Program-made: the position numbers and the translations under genes
Assembly: GCF_019083805.1 (NCBI RefSeq)
Contig: NZ_JAHRDV010000009.1
Coordinates: 60,906-124,905, forward strand
From: Acetobacter estunensis
Lineage (GTDB): Bacteria; Pseudomonadota; Alphaproteobacteria; Acetobacterales; Acetobacteraceae
DNA: 64,000 bases
Reading direction: 5' to 3'
Part shown: piece after piece, positions 9,098 through 17,163 of the stretch
Layout of the letters: each line of letters opens with the position of its first letter
How positions within the stretch are numbered: the first letter of the stretch is position 1
Notes under the pieces: generated by a model
The model's input: the letters and a program-made list of their open reading frames with translations, nothing else
What the model was told of the DNA's origin: nothing
Database searches by the model: none

Positions 9098-10123
9098 TCA
9101 TGCAGCCGACGCCGGGAGACGATAGGCCGCCGTGCGAAACCACACAGCCGCCACCGGCTCACCTTCACGCAGCCCGCGCGCCAGACGGGACGGCAGGATG
9201 GCCAGAATGCTGCCGTCCTCGGAGGCCCCCCTTACCCGGCATCGCGTGACCGACCCGAGATAGGCGATTTCCGTGACCGTTCCCGGCATGACCGCCTCAT
9301 CGGGCGACGGCACATAGCCCTGTGCCTCCACACGCACATCCTCGGGACGCAGCAGAATGTCCTGACCGGCCTCCGTCAGGATGTTCGAGGAACCGATGAA
9401 GCGAGCAACAAAGGTGCTCGCCGGATGTTCGTACAATTCCTGCGGCGTTCCCACCTGCTCAAGCCGCCCCTCCGAAAACACGGCGATCCGGTCGCTCATG
9501 CTCAGCGCCTCTTCCTGATCGTGCGTGACATACACAAACGTGATGCCTGTCTGCTTCTGGATGCGCTTGAGTTCGACCTGCATTTCGCGGCGGAGCTTAA
9601 GGTCGAGCGCGCCGAGAGGTTCATCGAGCAGAATGAGAGAGGGTTCGTTCACCAGCGCACGCGCCAATGCCACACGCTGCCTCTGGCCACCCGAGAGCTG
9701 CGAGGGACGCCGATCGGCCACCCCTTCCAGATGCACCATCTCCAGCGCCTGCGTGGCCCGTTCGCGTCGTTTCGGTTCGGGTACACGGCGAATTTTCATG
9801 CCATAGGCCACGTTGTCGCGCAGGCTCATATGGGGAAACAGCGCGTAGTCCTGAAACATCGTGTTCACATCCCGCCGATAGGGCGGCAGACGCGACACAT
9901 CCTCCCCACACAGGCTGATCTCACCCGCGTCAGGAAACTCGAAACCTCCGATAAGACGCAACGTGGTCGTCTTGCCCGAGCCCGATGGCCCCAGCAGGGT
10001 GAAAAATTCGCCCGGCCAGATTTCAAGGTCGATCCCTTTGAGAACCGGTTTTCCGTGTCCGTAGGATTTCGTCAGATTGTGCAGGCTGACGGCAGAGACA
10101 ATCTCAGGCGCCTTATCCTGCAC
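9098..10123 (-). CDS. ABC transporter ATP-binding protein, polyamine type (PotA/YdcT-like)
   Basis: 341 aa. It powers import through the adjacent permeases. Walker A is GPSGSGKTT, the Q-loop lies in [11 protein letters not shown], the signature is [15 protein letters not shown], Walker B is [12 protein letters not shown] and the switch His is in [13 protein letters not shown]-type C-terminal domain ([14 protein letters not shown]) follows. I chose GTG 10123 because AAGGAG (10130-10135) sits exactly 6 nt upstream; the longer GTG at 10168 has no good ribosome site. It is the first gene of the transporter set, 38 bp before the binding-protein gene. Confidence 0.9.
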   Translation of the reverse strand: MQDKAPEIVSAVSLHNLTKSYGHGKPVLKGIDLEIWPGEFFTLLGPSGSGKTTTLRLIGGFEFPDAGEISLCGEDVSRLPPYRRDVNTMFQDYALFPHMSLRDNVAYGMKIRRVPEPKRRERATQALEMVHLEGVADRRPSQLSGGQRQRVALARALVNEPSLILLDEPLGALDLKLRREMQVELKRIQKQTGITFVYVTHDQEEALSMSDRIAVFSEGRLEQVGTPQELYEHPASTFVARFIGSSNILTEAGQDILLRPEDVRVEAQGYVPSPDEAVMPGTVTEIAYLGSVTRCRVRGASEDGSILAILPSRLARGLREGEPVAAVWFRTAAYRLPASAA

Positions 10124-10460
10124 GGGCGGCTCCTTGCACACAGCCCCAACACGTCGTTCTCTGTTCACCTGTGAAGAGAAGAAGGAAGGCGCCGATCAAG
10201 GTGGACGAGGACATCTTACTCCGTTTCCCGGTCCTGCATGGGACCATGCCAGTTTCATTATCGAAACAATATTGGCGGAGCAATCTTCTCCCGGTCAACT
10301 CCCCTGACCGGCAGGCCATGCGCGATATATGAAATGTAATGAAAAAAGAGGGTTAACGACCGATGGAGTGACAGCGTGGTCCACGCACACCGGTACGCGA
10401 ATAAGAGAGGTGGACTGGCCCAGACGGCCCCTTCAAGGAGCTTTTGGCCAGCCCGTATCC
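10124..10460. other. Intergenic, promoter side of transporter operon
   Basis: No gene seen. It must contain the promoter of the leftward transporter operon. A GGTCC/GGACC inverted repeat lies near 10230-10246. At the other end GGCCAGCCC (near 10446) can pair, with one G-T pair, with GACTGGCCC (near 10411) on the minus strand. That makes a long-loop hairpin after the leader-peptide gene, without a T-run. Confidence 0.35.
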
Positions 10461-10781
10461 TCAGACCGTGACGGTTACGGAGGCGCTGTTGGAGCCCGTC
10501 GTCACCGAAACGCTGGTGTTCGCAGCAAGCGTTGCGAGGCTGGAGAGCCCCTTTTCCACGGATGTCAGAACCGTGGAGGCATCCCCGAACAGGGTCGCTG
10601 CGGCTTTGGCGGCCTGCGGGTGGGCCGCCAGATCGGTCTGTGCCGTGGCGGCTGTCTTGAGCAGGCTGCTGTCGGCCGATGCCACCGCATTGCTGGCCTT
10701 TGTGAGCGCACTGGACAGATCGGCAAAGAAATTCTTGCCGCCAGAAACCTGATCGAGTTCGCAGTCAGTGATGTCACGCAT
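10461..10781 (-). CDS. Double-glycine leader peptide, bacteriocin/microcin-like precursor
   Basis: 106 aa. The N-terminus MRDITDCELDQVSGG is a textbook double-glycine leader (residues 1-15), normally cut by a C39-peptidase ABC exporter. The predicted mature part (91 aa) starts KNFFADLSSALTKASNAVA and is rich in Ala, Ser, Thr and Leu, with an amphipathic helix-like middle and a Thr/Ser/Val tail (VSVTTGSNSASVTVTV). It has no cysteine. ATG 10781 is preceded by GAGGA at 8 nt; the frame extends to 10985 but that part is Cys/Arg-rich and unlikely. No C39 exporter, HlyD partner or immunity gene is visible within 10 kb. It could be a bacteriocin, a secreted signal, or a non-antimicrobial GG-leader protein. 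Confidence 0.7.
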   Translation of the reverse strand: MRDITDCELDQVSGGKNFFADLSSALTKASNAVASADSSLLKTAATAQTDLAAHPQAAKAAATLFGDASTVLTSVEKGLSSLATLAANTSVSVTTGSNSASVTVTV

Positions 10782-11257
10782 GTCGGTTTTCCTCATGTGA
10801 ACATTCAAACCGCCACGTCCCATTCCGGCATGACGGCGCTTCAGAAAACCCTCGATTGGAGCACAGCACCACCCCTTGAGAAGCCTGACGGTCATGAATT
10901 TTCGACAATTCCCATCCCATGGGTCATCTGAATGACGAAACATGGCCTCTTTTTTCTTGCAAATAATAATTGTTCGCAATACCATGATTCTTGTCCCTCA
11001 GGTGTCGTCCGTGTCCAACCGTCCACTTCACTTCGTCACCCTCGGGATCTACGGACGGCATCGGCTTTCCCCCATCAGCCGATGCCGTCCACTCCGCCAC
11101 TCCCTGACATCACAGGGAAGGCAGACATGCGACAGCCCCCCTTCCCCCAAAGGCGCATCTGTCGGCATGTGGGGATTTCTTTCCCCCGCAAGGATGTTTC
11201 CCCCTGCTTCATCATCTGGACAGCCTGCTTCATCATTACGGCTATGGCATTGTCACC
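10782..11257. other. Divergent gap between the GG-leader gene and dedA
   Basis: Promoter space for both genes. No RNA gene or repeat is recognised. The last 60 bases, from about 11197, encode DedA-like residues in frame with the dedA gene but without a canonical start codon. Confidence 0.4.
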
Positions 11258-11842
11258 ATGCTGGTTCTCATGGAGAGCATGGGCATTCCCGTACCAGCCG
11301 AAACCTGCATCATCACGGCCTCGCTCTACTGCCTCAAAACCCATCATCTGGCGATCGAAGGCGTAGCGCTGGCCGCCATTGCGGGCGCCATCATCGGCGA
11401 TAATTTCGGCTATCTGATCGGGCGGCATTTCGGCCTTCCCCTGCTGGAAAAATACGGCGCGCGCGTTGGCCTCACGTCAGAACGTCTCATCCTCGGGCAA
11501 TATCTGTTCCGTCATCATGGAAGCGCCATCGTCTTTCTGGGACGTTTCGTCTCGGTTGTCCGCGTGTTCGTCGCCATTCTGGCGGGTGCGTGCGACATGC
11601 GCTGGGAGCGCTTCATGCTCTTCAACGCGATGGGCGGCACGGTCTGGGCGGGTGGCTGGGCGCTCGGCACCTATCTGCTGGGACGCAAGATCTCGCAGGT
11701 GTCCGGCCCTACTGGAATTGCGATCGGAGTGCTGACAGCCGTCTGCCTGATTGGCACCGGCATGTTTCTCAAGAAAAACGAGAAGCGGTTGACCCAGCAG
11801 GCTCTGACAGAGGCAAAATCGCTTCCACAGGCAGCGGAATAG
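11258..11842 (+). CDS. DedA-family membrane protein
   Basis: 194 aa from ATG 11258. The DedA signature is clear: an E-(S/N)-x-G-(I/L)-P-x-P-(A/G)-E block (ESMGIPVPAE), GDNFGYLIGRHFG, then FLGRFVSVVRVFVAILAGACDMRW and N-AMGGTVWAGGW. There are four to five hydrophobic segments, and the family is linked to membrane homeostasis and lipid flipping. The usual first helix is encoded just upstream in the same frame (FPLLHHLDSLLHHYGYGIVT) but has no ATG, GTG or TTG. An ATG at 11194 is one base out of frame because of a C5 run at 11200-11204. The annotated start is therefore probably too short, or the gene is frameshifted. Confidence 0.8.
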   Translation: MLVLMESMGIPVPAETCIITASLYCLKTHHLAIEGVALAAIAGAIIGDNFGYLIGRHFGLPLLEKYGARVGLTSERLILGQYLFRHHGSAIVFLGRFVSVVRVFVAILAGACDMRWERFMLFNAMGGTVWAGGWALGTYLLGRKISQVSGPTGIAIGVLTAVCLIGTGMFLKKNEKRLTQQALTEAKSLPQAAE

Positions 11843-11857
11843 TACCTCGCAACGGCC

Positions 11858-11885
11858 GGAAAGCCTCTCGCAACGAGGGCTTTCC
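11858..11885 (+). terminator. Hairpin terminator between convergent dedA and OsmC gene
   Basis: GGAAAGCC (11858-11865) pairs with GGCTTTCC (11878-11885). Inside, CTCG/CGAG continues the stem around a CAA loop with one bulged T. It is followed by GATAATTATT, so it lacks a perfect T-run. Confidence 0.6.
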
Positions 11886-11922
11886 GATAATTATTCCCGG
11901 TCGATGCTGGGCACAGGCGCTC

Positions 11923-12354
11923 TTAGCCCTTCAACTCAGCCGTCAGCGTGATTTCGGTTTTGAACAGCTTCGACACCGGGCAATTAGCTTTCGCCTTTTC
12001 AGCCAGCTCCACAAACTGCTCCTGACTGGCTCCCGGTACGGTGCCGGTGAGAACCAGATGGACGGCTGTAATGGCAAACCCTCCCTCCTGTTTATCGAGC
12101 GACACCGTCGCTTTCGTATCGAGCGCCGTGGGCGTGAAGCCTGCCTCCCCAAGAATGAGGGAGAGCGCCATCGTGAAACAGGCCGCATGAGCCGCGCCGA
12201 GGAGTTCCTCTGGGTTTGAGCCGGGCTTGCCTTCAAAACGGGTGTTGAAGCCGTAGGGCTGATCTTTCAGCGCACCGCTTTCAGTCGAGATCAGGCCCTT
12301 GCCTTCCTTGATCGGGCCTTCCCAATGCGCCGTGCCGAATTTCTGGATGGTCAT
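11923..12354 (-). CDS. osmC: OsmC-family peroxiredoxin
   Basis: 143 aa, the usual size for OsmC/Ohr proteins that reduce organic hydroperoxides. The two catalytic cysteines are visible: C60 in GAAHAACFTMALS and C125 in KANCPVSKLF. The N-terminal HWEGPIKEGKG and PEELLGAAHAAC match the OsmC rather than the Ohr subgroup. It stands alone, divergent from mqo. There is no MarR-type regulator beside it, which also favours OsmC over Ohr. Confidence 0.9.
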   Translation of the reverse strand: MTIQKFGTAHWEGPIKEGKGLISTESGALKDQPYGFNTRFEGKPGSNPEELLGAAHAACFTMALSLILGEAGFTPTALDTKATVSLDKQEGGFAITAVHLVLTGTVPGASQEQFVELAEKAKANCPVSKLFKTEITLTAELKG

Positions 12355-12650
12355 GGACTGTCCTTTCGCTGATGTGTCACCTCTCGGACGAGGCAGGAAC
12401 CTTCACGTGCAACGCGGCGGACGGGAAGGCGGTTTCGTGCCGCCAGCCATGTCAGTCGCAAAGAGATGATGTCGCGCTGAAACGAAATCGCGTGCATACC
12501 ATCTGTCATGTATTGGTCCGGCCCATCATGCGGCGAGAGCATGACAGCGCTCCTGCCGCGCCTGTTTTCCAGTGTGCGTTTTCCCGCATCCTTCCGATGC
12601 GCGGAGAGCGCCCCTGTGTCGTGTCGGATCCCATCTGCCCGGAGAGTTTC

Positions 12651-14147
12651 ATGAGTGCTGCAACGACTGAAATCCGCAGTTCCACGGATGTCCTTCTGAT
12701 TGGTGGTGGCGTGATGAGCGCCACTCTGGGAACATTCCTCCAGACCCTGCAGCCCGACTGGACGATCGACATCTTCGAACGGCTCGACGACGTGGCGCTG
12801 GAAAGCTCGAATGCGTGGAACAACGCCGGCACCGGTCACTCCGCGCTGTGTGAACTGAACTACACGCCCGAGCGCGCGGATGGCACGATCGACATCAGCA
12901 AAGCGCTCAACGTCAACGAACAGTTCCAGATTTCGCGACAGTTCTGGTCTTTCCTCGTGCGCAGCAACCAGATCCCCAACCCCCGCGAATTCATTACGCC
13001 CATCCCGCATATGAGTTTTGTGTGGGGCGACAAGAACGTCGATTTCCTGCGCCGTCGCTATGAAGCGCTCAAGGACCATCCGCTGTTTTCCGGCATGCGC
13101 TACTCTGAAGACCCCGAGCAACTTCGCCAGTGGATGCCGCTGGTCATGAAAGACCGCGCTCCCGGCGAGAAGCTGGCTGCGACATGGATTGCGTCCGGCA
13201 CGGATGTGAACTTCGGCGCCCTTTCGCGCCTGCTGTTCAGGGCGCTGTCCGCAAAGCCCGGTGTGGCTCTTCACACGGGTCATGAGGTCGAGGACATCAA
13301 ACGCGGCGAGAACGGTCGCTGGAATGTCCGCGTGAAAGCACTCCATACAGGCCAGAGCCGGACCGTGAGCGCACGATTCGTCTTTATTGGCGCAGGCGGC
13401 GCGGCGCTGCCACTGCTCCAGAAGACCGGCATCCCTGAATCCCGTGGCGTGGGCGGTTTCCCGGTTAGTGGCCAGTTCCTGCGCTGCAAGAATCCTCAGG
13501 TCATCGCCGCTCACCGCGCCAAGGTCTACGGCAAAGCGTCCGTAGGTGCTCCGCCGATGTCCGTGCCGCATCTCGATACACGCATGATTGACGGCGAGTC
13601 TTCGCTGCTGTTCGGCCCTTATGCCGGGTTCTCCACGCGTTTCCTCAAGAAAGGCTCGCTGTTCGACCTGCCTCGGTCGATCAAAGGCAACAATATCGGT
13701 GCCATTCTCGCGGTTGCCCGCGACAACTGGCCGCTGACGAAATACCTCATCCAGCAGGTGCTTCAGAGTCAGGGCGATCGCATGAAGGCTCTGCGCGAGT
13801 TTGTTCCTGACGCGCGCGATGAGGATTGGGAACTGATCGTCGCCGGTCAGCGCGTGCAGGTCATCAAGGCCGATGCCAAGAAGGGTGGCGTGCTTCAGTT
13901 CGGCACGGAAGTCATCAACTCGGCCGATGGCTCGGTTGCGGCTCTGCTTGGCGCCTCCCCCGGTGCTTCTACGGCCGCCCCCATCATGCTGACGATCATC
14001 CAGCGCTGCTTTAAAACGCAACTTCCCGCGTGGGAGGCCAAGCTCAAGGAAATGGTGCCGTCATTCGGACAGAAACTCTCAGACAACCCGGCTCTGTGCG
14101 AACAGCTGCGCAAGAGCACGACGGAAGCTCTGCAACTGGAAGACTGA
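12651..14147 (+). CDS. mqo: Malate:quinone oxidoreductase
   Basis: 498 aa. FAD-dependent, membrane-associated oxidation of malate to oxaloacetate with electrons passed to quinone, replacing or complementing NAD-malate dehydrogenase. It has the N-terminal dinucleotide motif DVLLIGGGVMSATLG, then ERLDDVALESSNAWNNAGTGHSALCELNYTP, FIGAGGAALPLLQKTGIPES and the C-terminal GASPGASTAAPIM, all characteristic of Mqo. ATG 12651 is preceded by GGAGAG; the frame stays open to 12372 but that stretch is Arg/Cys-rich without similarity. Monocistronic, followed by a strong terminator. Confidence 0.95.
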   Translation: MSAATTEIRSSTDVLLIGGGVMSATLGTFLQTLQPDWTIDIFERLDDVALESSNAWNNAGTGHSALCELNYTPERADGTIDISKALNVNEQFQISRQFWSFLVRSNQIPNPREFITPIPHMSFVWGDKNVDFLRRRYEALKDHPLFSGMRYSEDPEQLRQWMPLVMKDRAPGEKLAATWIASGTDVNFGALSRLLFRALSAKPGVALHTGHEVEDIKRGENGRWNVRVKALHTGQSRTVSARFVFIGAGGAALPLLQKTGIPESRGVGGFPVSGQFLRCKNPQVIAAHRAKVYGKASVGAPPMSVPHLDTRMIDGESSLLFGPYAGFSTRFLKKGSLFDLPRSIKGNNIGAILAVARDNWPLTKYLIQQVLQSQGDRMKALREFVPDARDEDWELIVAGQRVQVIKADAKKGGVLQFGTEVINSADGSVAALLGASPGASTAAPIMLTIIQRCFKTQLPAWEAKLKEMVPSFGQKLSDNPALCEQLRKSTTEALQLED

Positions 14148-14223
14148 CACAAACTTGCCCTCAGGCGGTCATGGCAACGGTTCCCTTGCCCGCCAAAGGC
14201 ACATCATTGCGCTGCTCTCATAC

Positions 14224-14256
14224 AAAAAGGGCGTTCTCTTGGAGAATGCCCTTTTT
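14224..14256 (+). terminator. Strong bidirectional terminator, mqo/minE
   Basis: A 15-bp stem (14224-14238 with 14242-14256) with a TTG loop, flanked by A5 and T5. It is nearly the same in arm sequence as the terminator at 4707-4745, including the single G-T pair. It sits between convergent mqo and minE. Confidence 0.9.
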
Positions 14257-14283
14257 ATGCCGAGATCAAAGCCAAGAAGTGCG

Positions 14284-14586
14284 TCAGGCGCTTTTCTTAT
14301 GATCGGTCAGCTTGTTTTTATCGCCATTTTCCAAACCCGGCACCTCAATGTCGATTTCCAGCATTGAGCAGCTTGCACCCCGGTCCAGTTTCACCTGCAC
14401 TTTGTCCTGATCGACGGACACATGCTTGCGAATGACTTCCATGATCTCTTTCTGGAGCTGAACGAGAAGATCGGATTTTCCCTCCCCCAGACTGGCCCGC
14501 TCATGGGCCAGAAGGATCTGCAACCGATCGCGCGCGACCGGAGCTGAAGACTTGCGACTGAAAAAGCTTGAGAAAAATCCGCTCAT
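14284..14586 (-). CDS. minE: Cell division topological specificity factor MinE
   Basis: 100 aa. N-terminal membrane/MinD-binding segment [20 protein letters not shown], then [12 protein letters not shown] as the anti-MinCD helix, and the dimerisation domain ending [13 protein letters not shown]. The long tail ([15 protein letters not shown]) is Lys-rich. It drives oscillation of MinCD away from mid-cell. Its start overlaps the minD stop by 4 nt, so translation is probably coupled. Confidence 0.93.
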   Translation of the reverse strand: MSGFFSSFFSRKSSAPVARDRLQILLAHERASLGEGKSDLLVQLQKEIMEVIRKHVSVDQDKVQVKLDRGASCSMLEIDIEVPGLENGDKNKLTDHKKSA

Positions 14587-15398
14587 GCCGCCCCCCGCTT
14601 GAAGAGCCAGTCAAACAGACCCTTCTTCTCGGTCGGAATGGTGATGTCCACTTTCTCGCCGGACAAACGGCGCGCGGCCTCGAAATAAGCGCGAGCCGGT
14701 GCGCTTTCCGGCGCGGCAAGCGTGACGGGCGCACCGAGATTGGAGGCCCGCAGAACATCCTGACTCTCCGGGATGATGCCGATCAGCGGAATGGACAGGA
14801 TTTCCAGCACATCGTCCACGCTCAGCATCTCTCCCCGCGCGGCACGCGCCGGATCGTAGCGGGTCAGAAGCAGGCTTTTCTTCACCTTCTCACCGGCTTT
14901 GGCCTTTTCGGTCGTACTGTCGAGCATACCGATGATGCGGTCACTGTCGCGCACCGAGGAGACTTCCGGGTTGGTCACGATCACGGCCTGATCGGCGTGA
15001 TACATGGCCAACTGAGCTCCGCGCTCGATGCCGGCCGGGCTGTCGCACACCACCCAGTCGAACTTCTCCCTCAGTTCCGCCATCACCTTGGCGACACCTT
15101 CCGCCGTCAGCGCGTCCTTGTCGCGTGTCTGGGAAGCCGGCAGGAGCGAAAGATTGTCCAGCCGCTTGTCCTTGATGAGCGCCTGCGGAAGCTTGGCGTC
15201 CCCCTGAATGACATTGACCAGATCGAAGACGACCCGACGTTCAGCTCCCATCACCAGATCGAGATTCCGCAGCCCGACGTCGAAATCGACGACGACGACG
15301 GACTTGCCGGTCTTGGCAAGCGCCGCGCCGAGAGCCGCGGTGGTGGTGGTCTTGCCAACGCCGCCCTTGCCGGATGTGACGACGAGAACCTGCGCCAT
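14583..15398 (-). CDS. minD: Septum-site determining ATPase MinD
   Basis: 271 aa ParA/MinD-type ATPase that binds the membrane in the ATP form and recruits MinC. The deviant Walker A is [14 protein letters not shown] near residue 8, followed by [17 protein letters not shown] and [15 protein letters not shown]. The C-terminal [14 protein letters not shown] is the amphipathic membrane-targeting helix. ATG 15398 has AAGGAA upstream; the 15 extra in-frame codons to 15443 are unconserved. It is the middle gene of minC-minD-minE. Confidence 0.95.
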   Translation of the reverse strand: MAQVLVVTSGKGGVGKTTTTAALGAALAKTGKSVVVVDFDVGLRNLDLVMGAERRVVFDLVNVIQGDAKLPQALIKDKRLDNLSLLPASQTRDKDALTAEGVAKVMAELREKFDWVVCDSPAGIERGAQLAMYHADQAVIVTNPEVSSVRDSDRIIGMLDSTTEKAKAGEKVKKSLLLTRYDPARAARGEMLSVDDVLEILSIPLIGIIPESQDVLRASNLGAPVTLAAPESAPARAYFEAARRLSGEKVDITIPTEKKGLFDWLFKRGAA

Positions 15399-15509
15399 GA
15401 ATTCCTTGTCCTTATTGTCTGTCCCACGGCGCCTCATGGGCACTGCGGTATATGGTCAGTATGGGCTCACAAACCCGGAAACCAAAAGTGAAGAAATGCC
15501 AGAAAAGTG

Positions 15510-16268
15510 TCAGGAAAGCGGTCGAAGTGTAAGAACTTCGTCTTCCAGCACGGCCTGCGCCGGTTTCCCCAGAAGCTCGGCGGGCATTTCCTCGGCAATC
15601 GCGTAGAAACCGTCAATGGCCAGCAGTTCCGCTTCCATCACACGCGCAAAAATGCGGGCGTCCGGACGACCGACAATCCCGGCAATAGCTCGTCCTCTCA
15701 ACGCCCCATAGACATGGATCGAGCCTCCTGCCGAGACCTCCGCTCCCGAGGCGACGGATCCGAGCACGATCACATCCCCTTCCGCCCAGACAATATGCTG
15801 CCCTGAGCGCACTGGCTCATCCACGATCAGCGCGCCCGGCGGCAGAGACGATGGCTCCAATTCGTCATCAGGAACGTCTTCTTCCGGTGTCGAGCGACCG
15901 CCCGTCAGTCCTTCCGGCCAGTCCCATCCCGCGAAGACAGCCTCATCGCGATCGGCACCCTCAATTCCGATCACACGGATCGCGCGTTCGCCCAGAGCCG
16001 GGAGCAGATCGGAGAGGCCGGGCGTGTCCAGCGGCAGAAGCGTCAGATCAAGGATGATGGGTTTGCCGGAAAAGAAACCGGCTGAACGGGCAATCTGATG
16101 ATCCAGCGCCGCCAGCCAAGTTTCCAAAGGCGCTTCCGGCGTAAGCACAAGAGCGAGAAAGGAACGGCCGCCAGCACGAATGCGAGGCAGCCCCGTCGTT
16201 TCTGCGGAAGCGGTGGAAAGGGTCACGATGAAAAGCTCGTTCTCTAGAATCTGAAGACGGGATGGCAC
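15510..16268 (-). CDS. minC: Septum site-determining protein MinC
   Basis: 252 aa FtsZ assembly inhibitor. The N-terminal domain (about 1-115) is divergent. A Pro/Glu/Asp-rich linker (PEEDVPDDELEPSSLPP, about 130-148) is followed by the beta-helical C-terminal domain with the conserved RSGQHIVWAEGDVIVLGSV and GGSIHVYGALRGRAIAGI. It is first in the min operon, 111 bp before minD, and divergent from the fzlA-like gene. Confidence 0.92.
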   Translation of the reverse strand: MPSRLQILENELFIVTLSTASAETTGLPRIRAGGRSFLALVLTPEAPLETWLAALDHQIARSAGFFSGKPIILDLTLLPLDTPGLSDLLPALGERAIRVIGIEGADRDEAVFAGWDWPEGLTGGRSTPEEDVPDDELEPSSLPPGALIVDEPVRSGQHIVWAEGDVIVLGSVASGAEVSAGGSIHVYGALRGRAIAGIVGRPDARIFARVMEAELLAIDGFYAIAEEMPAELLGKPAQAVLEDEVLTLRPLS

Positions 16269-16432
16269 GCCACCACGCGCTCGCCGGATAGGTTTATACG
16301 GTAGCTACACTGCCGACCCTTCACTGTCGAGGCGAGCGGAGGCCGTATTTTCCGCAACATTGACGAACATTCACGCGCACACAAGCATCCCGATACTGGC
16401 GCACGCGGCGCGGATCGCCTAAATCGGGCTTC

Positions 16433-17101
16433 ATGCGCATCCTACATCATTTCCCCCTGTCACCCTATTGCCGGAAAGTCCGGCTGATGCTGGGTGAAAA
16501 GCGCCTTCCCTTTGAGCCGCTGACAGAGCGGGTGTGGGAGCAGCGCCCCGAATTCGCCCGCCTGAATCCCGCGCAGGAAGTGCCGGTGCTTGTGGAAGAC
16601 AATGGGCTTGTCGTGCCGGACTCTTCGGTGATCTGCGAGTATCTGGAAGAAGCCTATCCTGACCCGTGCCTTCTTGGCCGCACGCTGGCGGAACGGGTGG
16701 AAGTCCGCCGACTGGTCGCATGGTTCGACAACCGTTTTGCCCGCGACGTGACCCGCAAATTACTCGGGGAAAAGGTGTTCAAACGCCTCGGTGCGCGCGG
16801 CAATCCGGACGGAACGGCTCTGCGCGAGGGCTATGCCAACATTTATCCGCATCTGGACTATATCGGACAACTGGCGGAATCACGGACGTGGCTCGCGGGA
16901 GGCGCGTTGTCGCTGGCCGATTTCGCCGCCGCGGCTCATCTTTCCTGCCTCGATTTTATTGGCGATATCGACTGGAGCAAATCACCGACGGCCCGTGACT
17001 GGTACGCCCGCGTAAAGTCGCGCCCGTGCTTCCGCCCGTTGCTGAATGATCGGGTGCCGGGGCTTACGCCTCCAGCCTGGTATGCCAATCTGGATTTTTG
17101 A
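16433..17101 (+). CDS. fzlA: GST-fold protein, FzlA-like (FtsZ-localised)
   Basis: 222 aa. Thioredoxin-fold N-terminus (RILHHFPLSPYCRKVRLML) and an all-helical GST C-terminal domain. The C-terminus, DRVPGLTPPAWYANLDF, resembles the conserved tail of FzlA, the FtsZ-binding GST homologue needed for constriction in Caulobacter. Placement beside minCDE supports a division role. A generic glutathione transferase is the alternative; the Cys in SPYC occupies the usual catalytic region. The FzlA assignment rests on remembered similarity and context. Confidence 0.75.
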   Translation: MRILHHFPLSPYCRKVRLMLGEKRLPFEPLTERVWEQRPEFARLNPAQEVPVLVEDNGLVVPDSSVICEYLEEAYPDPCLLGRTLAERVEVRRLVAWFDNRFARDVTRKLLGEKVFKRLGARGNPDGTALREGYANIYPHLDYIGQLAESRTWLAGGALSLADFAAAAHLSCLDFIGDIDWSKSPTARDWYARVKSRPCFRPLLNDRVPGLTPPAWYANLDF

Positions 17102-17163
17102 GATATTCGTGTACTTTATAGCGAAAAGATGATTGAAACGATAATAACGTCAGGAAACCCAAC

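Noticed and set aside
12351..14021. 556-codon open frame on the minus strand
   Set aside because: Antisense to mqo, Arg/His/Gln-rich with no motif; a GC-rich mirror frame of a real gene.
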